The notes under the pieces were generated by a model. It searched no databases. It worked only from the letters and a program-made list of their open reading frames with translations, and was not told the DNA's origin. Below are positions 9,379 to 17,558 of a stretch of 64,000 bases of DNA, piece after piece. Numbering within the stretch: position 1 is the stretch's first letter; every line of letters starts with the position of its first letter. The stretch comes from Paenibacillus brasilensis. Its GTDB lineage: Bacteria; Bacillota; Bacilli; Paenibacillales; Paenibacillaceae. The position numbers and the translations under genes were made by a program. The stretch covers positions 124,001-188,000 of the forward strand of contig NZ_CP045298.1 of assembly GCF_009363115.1 (NCBI RefSeq), written 5' to 3'.

Positions 9379-11094
9379 TTAATCCTCTATGGTAGACAAA
9401 TCACCTGTAGGAAGGTTAAGCTCCCATGCCTTCAGCACACGTCTCATAATTTTGCCGGAACGAGTCTTGGGCAGCTTTTCCTTAAATTCAATTTCGCGTG
9501 GAGCAGCATGGGCAGACAGCCCCTCCTTGACAAAACGGTAGATATCCTGCTGTAAAGCCTCAGAAGGTGTATAACCTTCGCGCAATGCGACAAAAGCTTT
9601 AATAATCTCTCCTCGCACGGTGTCTGGTTTTCCAATAACTCCAGCCTCCGCTACAGCAGGATGCTCCAGAAGCTTGCTCTCAACCTCAAAAGGACCGATT
9701 CGCTCCCCCGAGGAATTAATAACATCATCAATCCGTCCCTGAAACCAGAAATAACCGTCCTCATCCATATAGGCAGAGTCACCAGACACATACCAACTGG
9801 GGAAGCGAAAATACTCCTGATACTTGTTCGGGTTATTCCATATACGGTTCATCATGGATGGCCACGGTGTACGGATGGCCAAATGCCCCATTCGGTTAGG
9901 AGGCAACACCTGTCCTTTATCGTCCAGAATGGCAGCCTGAATACCTGGAAGTGGTTTCCCCATCGAACCGGGCTTAATCGGCAGCTCAGGGTAATTACAG
10001 ATCAATTGCCCCCCCGTTTCTGTCATCCACCAAGTATCGTGAATGCGCTGCTTATACACCTGCCAGCCCCATCTTACCACTTCGGGATTGAGCGGTTCTC
10101 CCACGGATAACACATGCCGTAGACTTCCGAGATCATACTTGGCAACAACCTGCTCACCTGCGCTCATCAGCATCCGAAACGCTGTAGGAGCGCTATACCA
10201 TATGGTCACTTCGTGACGTTCAATCGTCCGGTACCAGTCCTCCGGGCTGAAACGCCCCCCACGAATGACATTCGTCGCTCCATTCAGCCATGGAGCAAAA
10301 ATGCCATATGACGTTCCTGTGACCCAGCCTGGATCAGCAGTACACCAATACACATCATCTTCCCGCAGATCCAGCACCATCTTGCCAGTATAATAATGCT
10401 GAATCATCGCATTTTGTACATGATATACACCTTTCGGCTTGCCTGTGGAGCCTGACGTATAATGAATGATTAATCCATCCTCACGACTCAGCCATTCAGG
10501 TTCAAGCTCTTCTGAGGATGTAAGCATTTCCGTTTCAAAATCAATAATTCCTTGCTCTCGTTCGTCCATATCACCAACCACAAAAATATGTCTCAACTCT
10601 GGAAGCTCCTCACGTTTTACCCGTGAAAGAAGTGCAGGTGTGGTCACTAACGCCACTGCTCCGCTATCCTCCAGCCGATCCTTGACCGCCGTTTCCATAA
10701 ACGCCTCAAACAAAGGACCAGCAACAGCACCTACCTTTAAAATGCCAAGCAAACTAATCACCAGTTCAGGTGAGCGCGGCATGAAAATAAATACACGCTC
10801 CCCTTTGCCAATACCGTATTTGCGCAGCACATTACCAAACCGGTTCGAGCTGGCACGAAGCTGAGTAAAGGTGTAAGATTCATCACGACTTGCATCACAA
10901 TACAAAAGCGCCGTTTTCTCACCGTGGCCTTCCTCTACATGTCGATCAATGGCCTCATGTGCCATGTTCACCTTGCCTGTTTCATACCACGTAAAATGAC
11001 GTTCTGCGTCTTCCCACTGAAATCGGTTGTAAGCTTGTTCGTACGGGCCCATGTTGGATGTGGGAACTACAGCCTGGAGTTCTTCAATCTTCAT
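9379..11094 (-). CDS. acsA: Acetyl-CoA synthetase (AMP-forming)
   Basis: Activates acetate with ATP and CoA to acetyl-CoA, AMP and pyrophosphate. The 571 residues match the length of Bacillus AcsA. The AMP-binding P-loop IIHYTSGSTGKPKGVYH and the C-terminal catalytic lysine motif PKTRSGKIMRR (Lys548) are present; that lysine is the residue acetylated by AcuA in Bacillus, which switches the enzyme off. The ATG at 11094 follows AGGAGG. It is divergent from acuA across 247 bases, the Bacillus arrangement, and a candidate CcpA operator (cre) lies upstream at 11139-11152. Confidence 0.95.
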   Translation of the reverse strand: MKIEELQAVVPTSNMGPYEQAYNRFQWEDAERHFTWYETGKVNMAHEAIDRHVEEGHGEKTALLYCDASRDESYTFTQLRASSNRFGNVLRKYGIGKGERVFIFMPRSPELVISLLGILKVGAVAGPLFEAFMETAVKDRLEDSGAVALVTTPALLSRVKREELPELRHIFVVGDMDEREQGIIDFETEMLTSSEELEPEWLSREDGLIIHYTSGSTGKPKGVYHVQNAMIQHYYTGKMVLDLREDDVYWCTADPGWVTGTSYGIFAPWLNGATNVIRGGRFSPEDWYRTIERHEVTIWYSAPTAFRMLMSAGEQVVAKYDLGSLRHVLSVGEPLNPEVVRWGWQVYKQRIHDTWWMTETGGQLICNYPELPIKPGSMGKPLPGIQAAILDDKGQVLPPNRMGHLAIRTPWPSMMNRIWNNPNKYQEYFRFPSWYVSGDSAYMDEDGYFWFQGRIDDVINSSGERIGPFEVESKLLEHPAVAEAGVIGKPDTVRGEIIKAFVALREGYTPSEALQQDIYRFVKEGLSAHAAPREIEFKEKLPKTRSGKIMRRVLKAWELNLPTGDLSTIED

Positions 11095-11138
11095 GATACA
11101 GCCTCCTCATAATAGGATAATGAGAATTGCACAGGACA

Positions 11139-11152
11139 AGATAACGCTTACA
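11139..11152 (+). promoter_or_regulatory. Candidate cre site (CcpA operator) in the acsA-acuA gap
   Basis: AGATAACGCTTACA matches the cre consensus TGWAANCGNTNWCA at 12 of 14 positions, including the central CG and the 3' half. It is 45 bases upstream of the acsA start. CcpA repression of acsA is known in Bacillus, and ccpA itself is 2.7 kb away. Confidence 0.55.
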
Positions 11153-11341
11153 AAATCAACGAAAGCAAAATTATCCCTTTGGTTTTATAACGCATTCGAA
11201 GCAGCTATTTGTGAACATTTTATGTCTAAAACAGTATATCATAGATGAGGATGTGACGACCATCCTTTTCATTTATTTGTTTTTTTGTTATAAGTAGGGG
11301 ATATGAAAAGCTAGCTGATGGTAAACAAGGAGGCTACACGC

Positions 11342-11974
11342 ATGCAGCATTTAAAACGGTACCACTTGGACACGCTGGATTATAACGGACAAACAATTTA
11401 TGTAGAAGGACCGGTATCGGCTGACCAACTACGTTCATTTCAAATGCATACGCAATTAGACGCCTTTCGTAAACCCAAGGAACAATTCGACGCGCTGGTG
11501 GAAATTTCGGAACTGCCGGAAGGCAGAATTATCATTGCACATGATGGAGAAACCCTTCTGGGATACGTCACCTTCCACTACCCGGATGAGCTGGAACGCT
11601 GGTCCGAAGCGGGCATGAAAGACTTGCTGGAGCTAGGAGCCATTGAGGTCGCCGACGACTATCGCGGACTGGGCCTGGGTAGTCGGATGATTCGGATTGC
11701 CTTTGAGGACGGACAGCTTGAATCCTATATTATTTTTACGACCGAGTACTATTGGCACTGGGATTTAAAGGGCAGCGGCCTCTCCGTATGGGAGTACCGC
11801 CGCATGATGGAACGTCTGATGAAAACCGTAGATATGGTCTGGTACGCCACGGATGATCCTGAAATATGCTCACATCCAGCGAACTGCCTGATGGTACGAA
11901 TGGGAGAGGATGTCCCTCTCGCTTCACGAGAACAGTTTGACCGCATCCGGTTTGTACGAAGATTCATGTACTAA
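11342..11974 (+). CDS. acuA: AcuA protein acetyltransferase (GNAT family)
   Basis: Acetylates the active-site lysine of acetyl-CoA synthetase, turning it off when acetyl-CoA is plentiful. The 210-residue product has the GNAT core: a beta-strand pair GRIIIAHDGETLLGYVTFHY and the acetyl-CoA loop V.DDYRGLGLGSRMI (the R/QxxGxG/A signature). AAGGAGG at 11327 fixes the ATG at 11342. Its partner acsA is divergently transcribed next door. The acuB and acuC genes that follow acuA in Bacillus are not here; the convergent mtnN gene ends only 9 bases away, so acuA stands alone. Confidence 0.9.
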   Translation: MQHLKRYHLDTLDYNGQTIYVEGPVSADQLRSFQMHTQLDAFRKPKEQFDALVEISELPEGRIIIAHDGETLLGYVTFHYPDELERWSEAGMKDLLELGAIEVADDYRGLGLGSRMIRIAFEDGQLESYIIFTTEYYWHWDLKGSGLSVWEYRRMMERLMKTVDMVWYATDDPEICSHPANCLMVRMGEDVPLASREQFDRIRFVRRFMY

Positions 11975-11983
11975 AATGGCACC

Positions 11984-12682
11984 TTAGCCTAAATGCTTGA
12001 GCATATACTCCACAATTCGATGCGAGCGATGAGAAGCTTCCACCGTAAATTCGGCATAATTAACATGAGCCGAACCGTCGGCCTTATCTGACATAGAACG
12101 TAGGACAATAAAAGGCACATTGTTCATATGAGCCGTCTGAGCCACAGCCGCACCCTCCATCTCGGTACAAGCACCATTCATTTCCTGACGCAGTAAAGCT
12201 ACCAATTCACGACTTGCGATAAATTGATCGCCGGATAGGACCTTGCCGACAATGTAACGATCATCAAACGATTTGCAGGCTTGTTCAGCCAGACGGACAA
12301 GCTCGGGATCAGCGGCGAATTCCGACGTATCCTGATAAGGAATGACCCCTTTGGCATAACCCAAAGCCGTCACATCCATATCATGCTGCATACATGTTGA
12401 TGAAATGACAATATCCCCAATGTTTAAATCCGGGTGCACTGCTCCCGCGACTCCTGTAAAAATAATCTGTTCTACGCCAAAACGATCAATCAGGATTTGG
12501 GTAGTTACCGCAGCATTGACCTTGCCGACACCAGATTTGCATACAACAACCTGTTGTCCGTGGATCACTCCTGTAGTGTACGTGATTCCGGTCTTGATGG
12601 TCTCGCTCGCTTCCGTCATCGCTGACAGCAGCAATTCAATCTCTTCATCCATAGCACCCATTAATCCGTAAATCCGGCCCAT
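11984..12682 (-). CDS. mtnN: 5'-methylthioadenosine/S-adenosylhomocysteine nucleosidase
   Basis: Hydrolyses MTA and SAH to adenine plus methylthioribose or S-ribosylhomocysteine, feeding methionine salvage and the activated methyl cycle. The 232-residue protein shows the family start MGRIYGLMGAMDEEIELL (catalytic Glu near residue 12), VVCKSGVGKVNAA, FTGVAGAV, and the C-terminal catalytic region MEGAAVAQTAH and RSMSDKADG (Asp). The start at 12682 has GAGGGA upstream. It is convergent with acuA with almost no spacer, and I see no hairpin between them. Confidence 0.94.
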   Translation of the reverse strand: MGRIYGLMGAMDEEIELLLSAMTEASETIKTGITYTTGVIHGQQVVVCKSGVGKVNAAVTTQILIDRFGVEQIIFTGVAGAVHPDLNIGDIVISSTCMQHDMDVTALGYAKGVIPYQDTSEFAADPELVRLAEQACKSFDDRYIVGKVLSGDQFIASRELVALLRQEMNGACTEMEGAAVAQTAHMNNVPFIVLRSMSDKADGSAHVNYAEFTVEASHRSHRIVEYMLKHLG

Positions 12683-12744
12683 TAAGCGTCCCTCTATTCT
12701 TGGTTAAATGATGATTATACACACACGATAATTATGTACCCGCG

Positions 12745-12769
12745 AAAAAAGCTCCATCAAAGGAGCTTT
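12745..12769 (-). terminator. ccpA terminator
   Basis: Minus-strand stem AAAGCTCC / GGAGCTTT with a six-base loop, then a T run; it starts 31 bases after the ccpA stop. Confidence 0.88.
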
Positions 12770-12799
12770 CATCAAGTTATATCCTGTTGAGCACTTTGC

Positions 12800-13807
12800 T
12801 TAGTCTAGATAATTAACGGACAACCGCAAAATCGTTTCATGCGGCAAAATGACACGAGAATTATCCACATTTTCCTTTTTCATCAGTTTGGTCAGCAAGC
12901 GCATCGCTACCGCACCCAGATCGTACATCGGTTGCGCTACGGTTGTCAACTGAGGGCGTACCATGGAAGCCATACGAATATTGTCGACACTGATCACTGA
13001 AAAATCATCAGGTACTTTCAAGCCTTCATCCTGAATGCTATGAATAGCACCAATCGCCATTTCATCTGTAGCAGCAAAAATCGCGCTTGGCTTCTTCTTT
13101 AAGCCCAGGAAGTATTTCATAGCTTCAACACCAGATTCATAGCGGTAGTTCCCGATTCGAACGAGATCCTCCTGATAATCAATTCCGGCAGTTTCCAATG
13201 CTCTCTTGTAACCTTGGAAACGTGCATAGCCGTTTGCAGGATCTTGAAGCGTACCACTGATCATTGCAATTTGACGGTGACCGTGGCGAATCAATGTGTT
13301 TACCGCATCAAAAGCAGCTGCTTCATGGTCAATATCGACTGAAGGGTAGCTACCTTTTTCATCACTCGTTGCACACAGAACGATAGGAACCGCGGCTGTA
13401 TGAAAGGCCTGAATATGCTCGTCCGTGACCGTGCCGCCCATAAACAGAAGTCCATCCACTTGCTTTTCAAGCAACGTATTGATGACACGAATTTCTTTTT
13501 CCTTCCGCTTATCGGCATTACACAAAATAATATTATAGTGATACATATTCGCAATATCCTCTATACCGCGCGCAATCTCTGCAAAAATTGAGTTTGATAT
13601 ATCCGGGATAACCACCCCAACGGTCGTTGTCTTTTTGCTGGCCAGACCTCTAGCCACCGCATTTGGGCGATATCCCAATTGTTCAATCGCTTCGTACACT
13701 TTCTTACGTGTCTGAGGTTTTACGTTAGGATTATTGTTAACTACACGAGACACCGTAGCCATTGAGACACCGGCTTCGCGAGCTACATCATAGATCGTTA
13801 CCGTCAC
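12800..13807 (-). CDS. ccpA: Catabolite control protein A (LacI family)
   Basis: Global carbon regulator that binds cre sites with HPr-Ser-P as corepressor. The N-terminal helix-turn-helix [20 protein letters not shown] and hinge [18 protein letters not shown] are classic CcpA, followed by a periplasmic-binding-protein-like core. I place the start at the GTG of 13807, giving 335 residues beginning [23 protein letters not shown] lies just upstream and this matches the usual CcpA N-terminus. An upstream TTG at 13828 would put the ribosome binding site inside the gene. It lies downstream of ytxJ in the same direction, as in Bacillus. Its likely targets acsA and the PTS operon are in the same window. 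Confidence 0.95.
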   Translation of the reverse strand: MTVTIYDVAREAGVSMATVSRVVNNNPNVKPQTRKKVYEAIEQLGYRPNAVARGLASKKTTTVGVVIPDISNSIFAEIARGIEDIANMYHYNIILCNADKRKEKEIRVINTLLEKQVDGLLFMGGTVTDEHIQAFHTAAVPIVLCATSDEKGSYPSVDIDHEAAAFDAVNTLIRHGHRQIAMISGTLQDPANGYARFQGYKRALETAGIDYQEDLVRIGNYRYESGVEAMKYFLGLKKKPSAIFAATDEMAIGAIHSIQDEGLKVPDDFSVISVDNIRMASMVRPQLTTVAQPMYDLGAVAMRLLTKLMKKENVDNSRVILPHETILRLSVNYLD

Positions 13808-13913
13808 ATTCCTTCTCTCCATTGCCAATAAATTTTCAACCGAATCCTAGATCAACTAATTAGAACCATGATACGACAAAATACTACTTTATGCAACGAC
13901 AGCACTTCATCAC

Positions 13914-14255
13914 TTAGGTGAGATGATCGTGGAGCGTGCGGGCTGTAATATTCGAATGCGATGTATGCCAAACAGCCTCTCCGTCCTTGATTAAAATGGC
14001 CTGCGGCGATTCATGCTTTACCTGAAGCCGATCCGCAGCCTCATTGGATACCGGTCGGTCTTCTACTACATAAATGATACCGTATTCAATATTTTCGTTG
14101 GGAGCGGCTTGCAAATAGGACTCCATCTCCTGATATGCACCTGAACTAATTGGACAACGCGTGCTATGTTTAAAGAGAAGCAACGGCTTGTCTGATGACG
14201 CTTCAAGAGCCGTATTTAATTGTTGGACAGTAGTCATTTTCGTCATCGTCGCCAT
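13914..14255 (-). CDS. ytxJ: YtxJ-type bacillithiol redox protein
   Basis: 113-residue thioredoxin-fold protein of the bacilliredoxin YtxJ family, thought to remove bacillithiol from oxidised protein cysteines. The active-site region reads KHSTRCPISSGAYQEM, with one cysteine where thioredoxins have CxxC, so it should use a monothiol mechanism. The family cis-proline region (HESPQAILIKDGEAVW) is present. AAAGGA precedes the ATG at 14255. It lies 106 bases upstream of ccpA on the same strand, matching the ytxJ-ccpA neighbourhood of Bacillus. Confidence 0.85.
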   Translation of the reverse strand: MATMTKMTTVQQLNTALEASSDKPLLLFKHSTRCPISSGAYQEMESYLQAAPNENIEYGIIYVVEDRPVSNEAADRLQVKHESPQAILIKDGEAVWHTSHSNITARTLHDHLT

Positions 14256-14356
14256 TGGATATACATTCCTTTCTGTGTCTTGACGTATGGCCTATTCACA
14301 TCGTAACAAAAAGAACATGTAAAATCCAATGGTGACCATGAAAATTTTCATATTTT

Positions 14357-14803
14357 TTAGTTTTTTGTATTCGAAAACACCGATTTACTGGTAAAACCGG
14401 ATACTTGTGTCAATTTTTTCTCTACATCATTCATCCAATCCTCATCTCCCAGACTTCTCGCATAACGATAAAGGTCCAGCAAAAGATTAATCCGAAGCTC
14501 CATTCGCTCTTCCAGAGAGGATTGCCAGTCCACATTGGGATTGTCCGCTTCCTCCAGCACCAGCTTGCGAATAATCTCAGCAAGTTCATTATTTCGAGCA
14601 AAGGAAATTCGCCGAGCCGAGGGTTTATCTCCTAGACTTTGTAGCAGTTCCTTGATGTCCTTCGTCACATGTTGCAAAACCTCACTGGAAAAGCATGACG
14701 GGCATGAAAATACAGGAACGTGCATAATTTCAACCTTATCGGCATAAATCACCTTTCTAAGTTCCAGTCCCATCGTTGTACCGCATTGGCATTGCTTATG
14801 CAT
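14357..14803 (-). CDS. Hypothetical zinc-ribbon protein
   Basis: 148 residues. The N-terminus has CQCG (residues 4-7) and a CPSC pair around residue 35, which together would hold one zinc ion in a YgiT-like ribbon. The rest is mostly charged helix (ELAEIIRKLVLEEADNPNVDW) with no recognised catalytic motif. GAGGTGG lies before the ATG at 14803. It is the first gene of a run ytxJ-ccpA on the same strand, 101 bases ahead of ytxJ. I do not recognise a function. Confidence 0.7.
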   Translation of the reverse strand: MHKQCQCGTTMGLELRKVIYADKVEIMHVPVFSCPSCFSSEVLQHVTKDIKELLQSLGDKPSARRISFARNNELAEIIRKLVLEEADNPNVDWQSSLEERMELRINLLLDLYRYARSLGDEDWMNDVEKKLTQVSGFTSKSVFSNTKN

Positions 14804-15187
14804 TTAACCACCTCATTACGTAGGATCAAGCTATATGAGGATTTCAACAGAATCCAGATATATCTATCTACTAGTCTATAAAAGCTTTGTTAATTCTATA
14901 AAACCTTTCATGCCTTGTTTTATTTCGACTCCGAGGTCTTTAAATCCTTCCACTGATTGCAGCTATGAACAAATTACCAAAAGATTGGTGGAGTTCTTGA
15001 TGGTCAGCTGTCGAAAAGTGACTAAGCTTTTTAATATACTCCTGTATTCCATGTTATTCATTTAAATATGGTAGCTCTGATTATTGCCCCGAAAGAATGG
15101 ACTTCGGGCATTCTTTTTCTTAAGATGTAAAGGTAGAGACTACAAAAAACAGCAGTGTCATCATATGACGCGCGAAAGGATGGTTAG
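14804..15187 (+). other. 384-base intergenic region, possible small RNA
   Basis: No convincing gene. An AT-rich stretch ends in a hairpin at 15097-15121 (AAAGAATG / CATTCTTT around a nine-base loop) followed by TTTCT. An overlapping alternative pairing (GCCCGAA / TTCGGGC) is also possible. No plus-strand coding gene ends just before this hairpin, so an untranslated RNA from about 14880 is one explanation. A 76-codon open frame at 14835-15065 lacks a ribosome binding site and looks random. Confidence 0.3.
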
Positions 15188-15718
15188 ATGTCGAGACTTG
15201 CCGGAAAAAAGGTTATTGCCCTGGTGGATGAGGAATTCGAGGATCTGGAGCTATGGTATCCGATTTACCGCGTTCGTGAGGAAGGCGCAGAAGTGCATTT
15301 AGCCGGTGCTGAAAAGGGTAAAAAATATATTGGAAAATATGGCGTACCTGCTGAAGCAGAATATGCCTTTGAAGAACTGAACAGCAGTGATTACGATGGG
15401 ATTCTTGTCCCTGGCGGTTGGGCACCTGATAAACTACGCCGCTATCCCAAGGTAATTCAACTCGTCCAGGAATTTGACGCCGCGCGTAAACCGATCGGAC
15501 AAATCTGCCATGCAGGCTGGGTACTGATTTCCGCCAAAATTTTGGATGGAGTTACGGTAACCTCCACACCAGGTATCCGTGATGATATGGAGAATGCAGG
15601 GGCTATCTGGAAGGACGAGGCTGTTGTGACCGACGGACATATTGTATCTGCTCGTCGTCCACCCGACCTTCCACCTTACGGAAAAGCGTTCTGTGATCTG
15701 TTAGCTGACAACAGCTAG
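15188..15718 (+). CDS. DJ-1/PfpI family protein
   Basis: 176-residue member of the DJ-1/PfpI family, which covers general-stress proteins, chaperones and cysteine hydrolases. The nucleophile elbow is visible as GQICHAGWVLISA with Cys about residue 107 followed by His, and the conserved glutamate lies in the first strand region ALVDEEFEDLELW. AAAGGATGG precedes the ATG. It is closest to the YfkM/PfpI branch. The substrate is not deducible; protection against glycation or stress proteolysis is the usual proposal. Strong terminator downstream. Confidence 0.85.
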   Translation: MSRLAGKKVIALVDEEFEDLELWYPIYRVREEGAEVHLAGAEKGKKYIGKYGVPAEAEYAFEELNSSDYDGILVPGGWAPDKLRRYPKVIQLVQEFDAARKPIGQICHAGWVLISAKILDGVTVTSTPGIRDDMENAGAIWKDEAVVTDGHIVSARRPPDLPPYGKAFCDLLADNS

Positions 15719-15722
15719 AAAA

Positions 15723-15770
15723 AAGGAGCACCTTCAAAGCCAAAAATATATTGGTTTGAAGGTGCTTTTT
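15723..15770 (+). terminator. Bidirectional terminator between the PfpI gene and ptsI
   Basis: Stem GCACCTTCAAA / TTTGAAGGTGC with a T run on the plus strand and, because of the A run at 15719-15724, also on the minus strand. It separates convergent genes. Confidence 0.9.
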
Positions 15771-15812
15771 CGTCCAGAGCGACGGCTCTGGCTTTCGATG
15801 CATTGCATAGTA

Positions 15813-17558
15813 TTATTGCTGTCCAGGTCCAGCCGGGGTACAGTTGACATTAACTTCGGTCAGCTTGTCTTCGATCGCTGCACCAGTAGACATGCCGAAG
15901 CAAGCCTGAGCAACGCTCTTCGCCTCGAATGCAGTCGTATTCAGCACACGATGCTTGACCCGCAATAAAGATTGTGGGGACATGCTGAGCTGATGTATAC
16001 CCAGCTCCAGCCAAAGAGGAATGGATCGTTCATCTCCAGCCATCTCACCACACACACTCACATCAATGCCCGCCTGGTGTGCCGCTTGTGCTGTCATACG
16101 GAGCATCCGAAGCACAGCCGGATGGTATGGATGGTACATATGTGCAATCTGCTCGTTCATGCGGTCTACTGCCAACACATATTGAACCAGATCATTCGTT
16201 CCGATACTAAAAAAATCAGTTTCAGCCGCCAATAGATCAGCGATCATCGCTGCAGCTGGTACCTCAATCATAATTCCGCGCTGAATGTTCGGATTGTAGG
16301 CAAGCCCCCTCGCATCCAAATCCTCCATAGCTTCCTTCAAGAGAGCATCTGCCTGGCGGATTTCCTCGACGGATGAGATCATCGGGTACATCACCTTGAT
16401 ATTCCCTGCTGCACTGGCCCGCAAAATTGCTGTCAGCTGAGTTTTGAATAATTCCTTCGCATCAAGACTGATCCGTATAGCTCGGTAGCCTAGAAAAGGA
16501 TTTTCCTCCTCAGGCAGTTGCAGATAGTCCAGTGGCTTATCTCCGCCGATATCCAATGTTCGGATGACTACAGCGTGGCTCCCTGCCTTTTCTGCGATCA
16601 GACGGTACACTTCATACTGCTCATCTTCATTTGGAGCAGATTTTCGATCCATATATAAAAATTCTGTTCGGAACAGTCCCACTCCTTGAGCGCCATGCTT
16701 CAGAGCTGCCTCCAGCTCTTTTAAGGAACTAATATTGGCCGCCAGCCTCAGCGAGGTTCCATCTTTCGTCACAGCTTCCACGGAAGCGAGTACCTGTAGC
16801 TGTTCTTTTCTGCGCCGCTGCTCATCACGCAATATCTTATAGTGATTAATAACAGGCTTTTCCGGATTCACATACACCTTACCCAGATCTCCGTCGACTA
16901 CCATCATATCTCCGGTCTGGACAGGCAAATTAAGATTGCTCTCCAAGCCCGAAACGAGCGGTATACCTAGCGCACGGGCCATGATCGCGGAGTGCGACGT
17001 TTTACCACCGTTCATGGTCACAATGCCTAACACATAGCTAGGATTCAAGTGAGCCGATTGAGAGGGGGAGAGCTCCTTGGCTACCAATATATAAGGCTGT
17101 GTATCCTTCGGCAGAGTGACTTCCGGTGCACCCAGTAGATGCTTAAGCAGCCGATTCCCCACATCCTTAATATCGATCGCCCGCTCCTTCATATATTCAT
17201 CATCCAATAAATCAAACATCGTCACAAAATGATCAATAGCTTCCTTTACAGCCACCTCGGCTGCCTTGTATTGGCGCTCAATTATTCCGCGGATTTCGTT
17301 CATGAACTCTGGATCTTCCAATATCGCAAGATGAGCATCAAAAATGCTGGATTCCTCCGGCCCCACCATTTCTCGAAACTCATCCTTAATAAACTGGATT
17401 TCACTTTTGGATGTGCGTATTCCTTCATACAACCGTTCAAGTTCCTTCGCAAGATCCACCGCATCCATTTTTTGCTCAGGTAAATCCCACTCCCAGCTCG
17501 GCAGGACAAATGCCTTCCCGATTGCCACACCTGCTGCGGCGCCGATGCCTTCTATCAT
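15813..17558 (-). CDS. ptsI: PTS enzyme I (phosphoenolpyruvate-protein phosphotransferase)
   Basis: Cytoplasmic enzyme that takes phosphate from phosphoenolpyruvate and passes it to HPr. The 581-residue protein has the phosphorylated His189 in GGKTSHSAIMARALG, the PEP-binding arginine region LFRTEFLYMDR, and the C-terminal catalytic cysteine in VSVCGEMAGD. A C-terminal tail of about 20 residues (from about residue 560) goes slightly beyond the usual length. The ATG overlaps the stop region of the EIICBA gene by 4 bases, so the two are translationally coupled; GGAGGGG lies upstream. HPr (ptsH) is not adjacent. Confidence 0.95.
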   Translation of the reverse strand: MIEGIGAAAGVAIGKAFVLPSWEWDLPEQKMDAVDLAKELERLYEGIRTSKSEIQFIKDEFREMVGPEESSIFDAHLAILEDPEFMNEIRGIIERQYKAAEVAVKEAIDHFVTMFDLLDDEYMKERAIDIKDVGNRLLKHLLGAPEVTLPKDTQPYILVAKELSPSQSAHLNPSYVLGIVTMNGGKTSHSAIMARALGIPLVSGLESNLNLPVQTGDMMVVDGDLGKVYVNPEKPVINHYKILRDEQRRRKEQLQVLASVEAVTKDGTSLRLAANISSLKELEAALKHGAQGVGLFRTEFLYMDRKSAPNEDEQYEVYRLIAEKAGSHAVVIRTLDIGGDKPLDYLQLPEEENPFLGYRAIRISLDAKELFKTQLTAILRASAAGNIKVMYPMISSVEEIRQADALLKEAMEDLDARGLAYNPNIQRGIMIEVPAAAMIADLLAAETDFFSIGTNDLVQYVLAVDRMNEQIAHMYHPYHPAVLRMLRMTAQAAHQAGIDVSVCGEMAGDERSIPLWLELGIHQLSMSPQSLLRVKHRVLNTTAFEAKSVAQACFGMSTGAAIEDKLTEVNVNCTPAGPGQQ

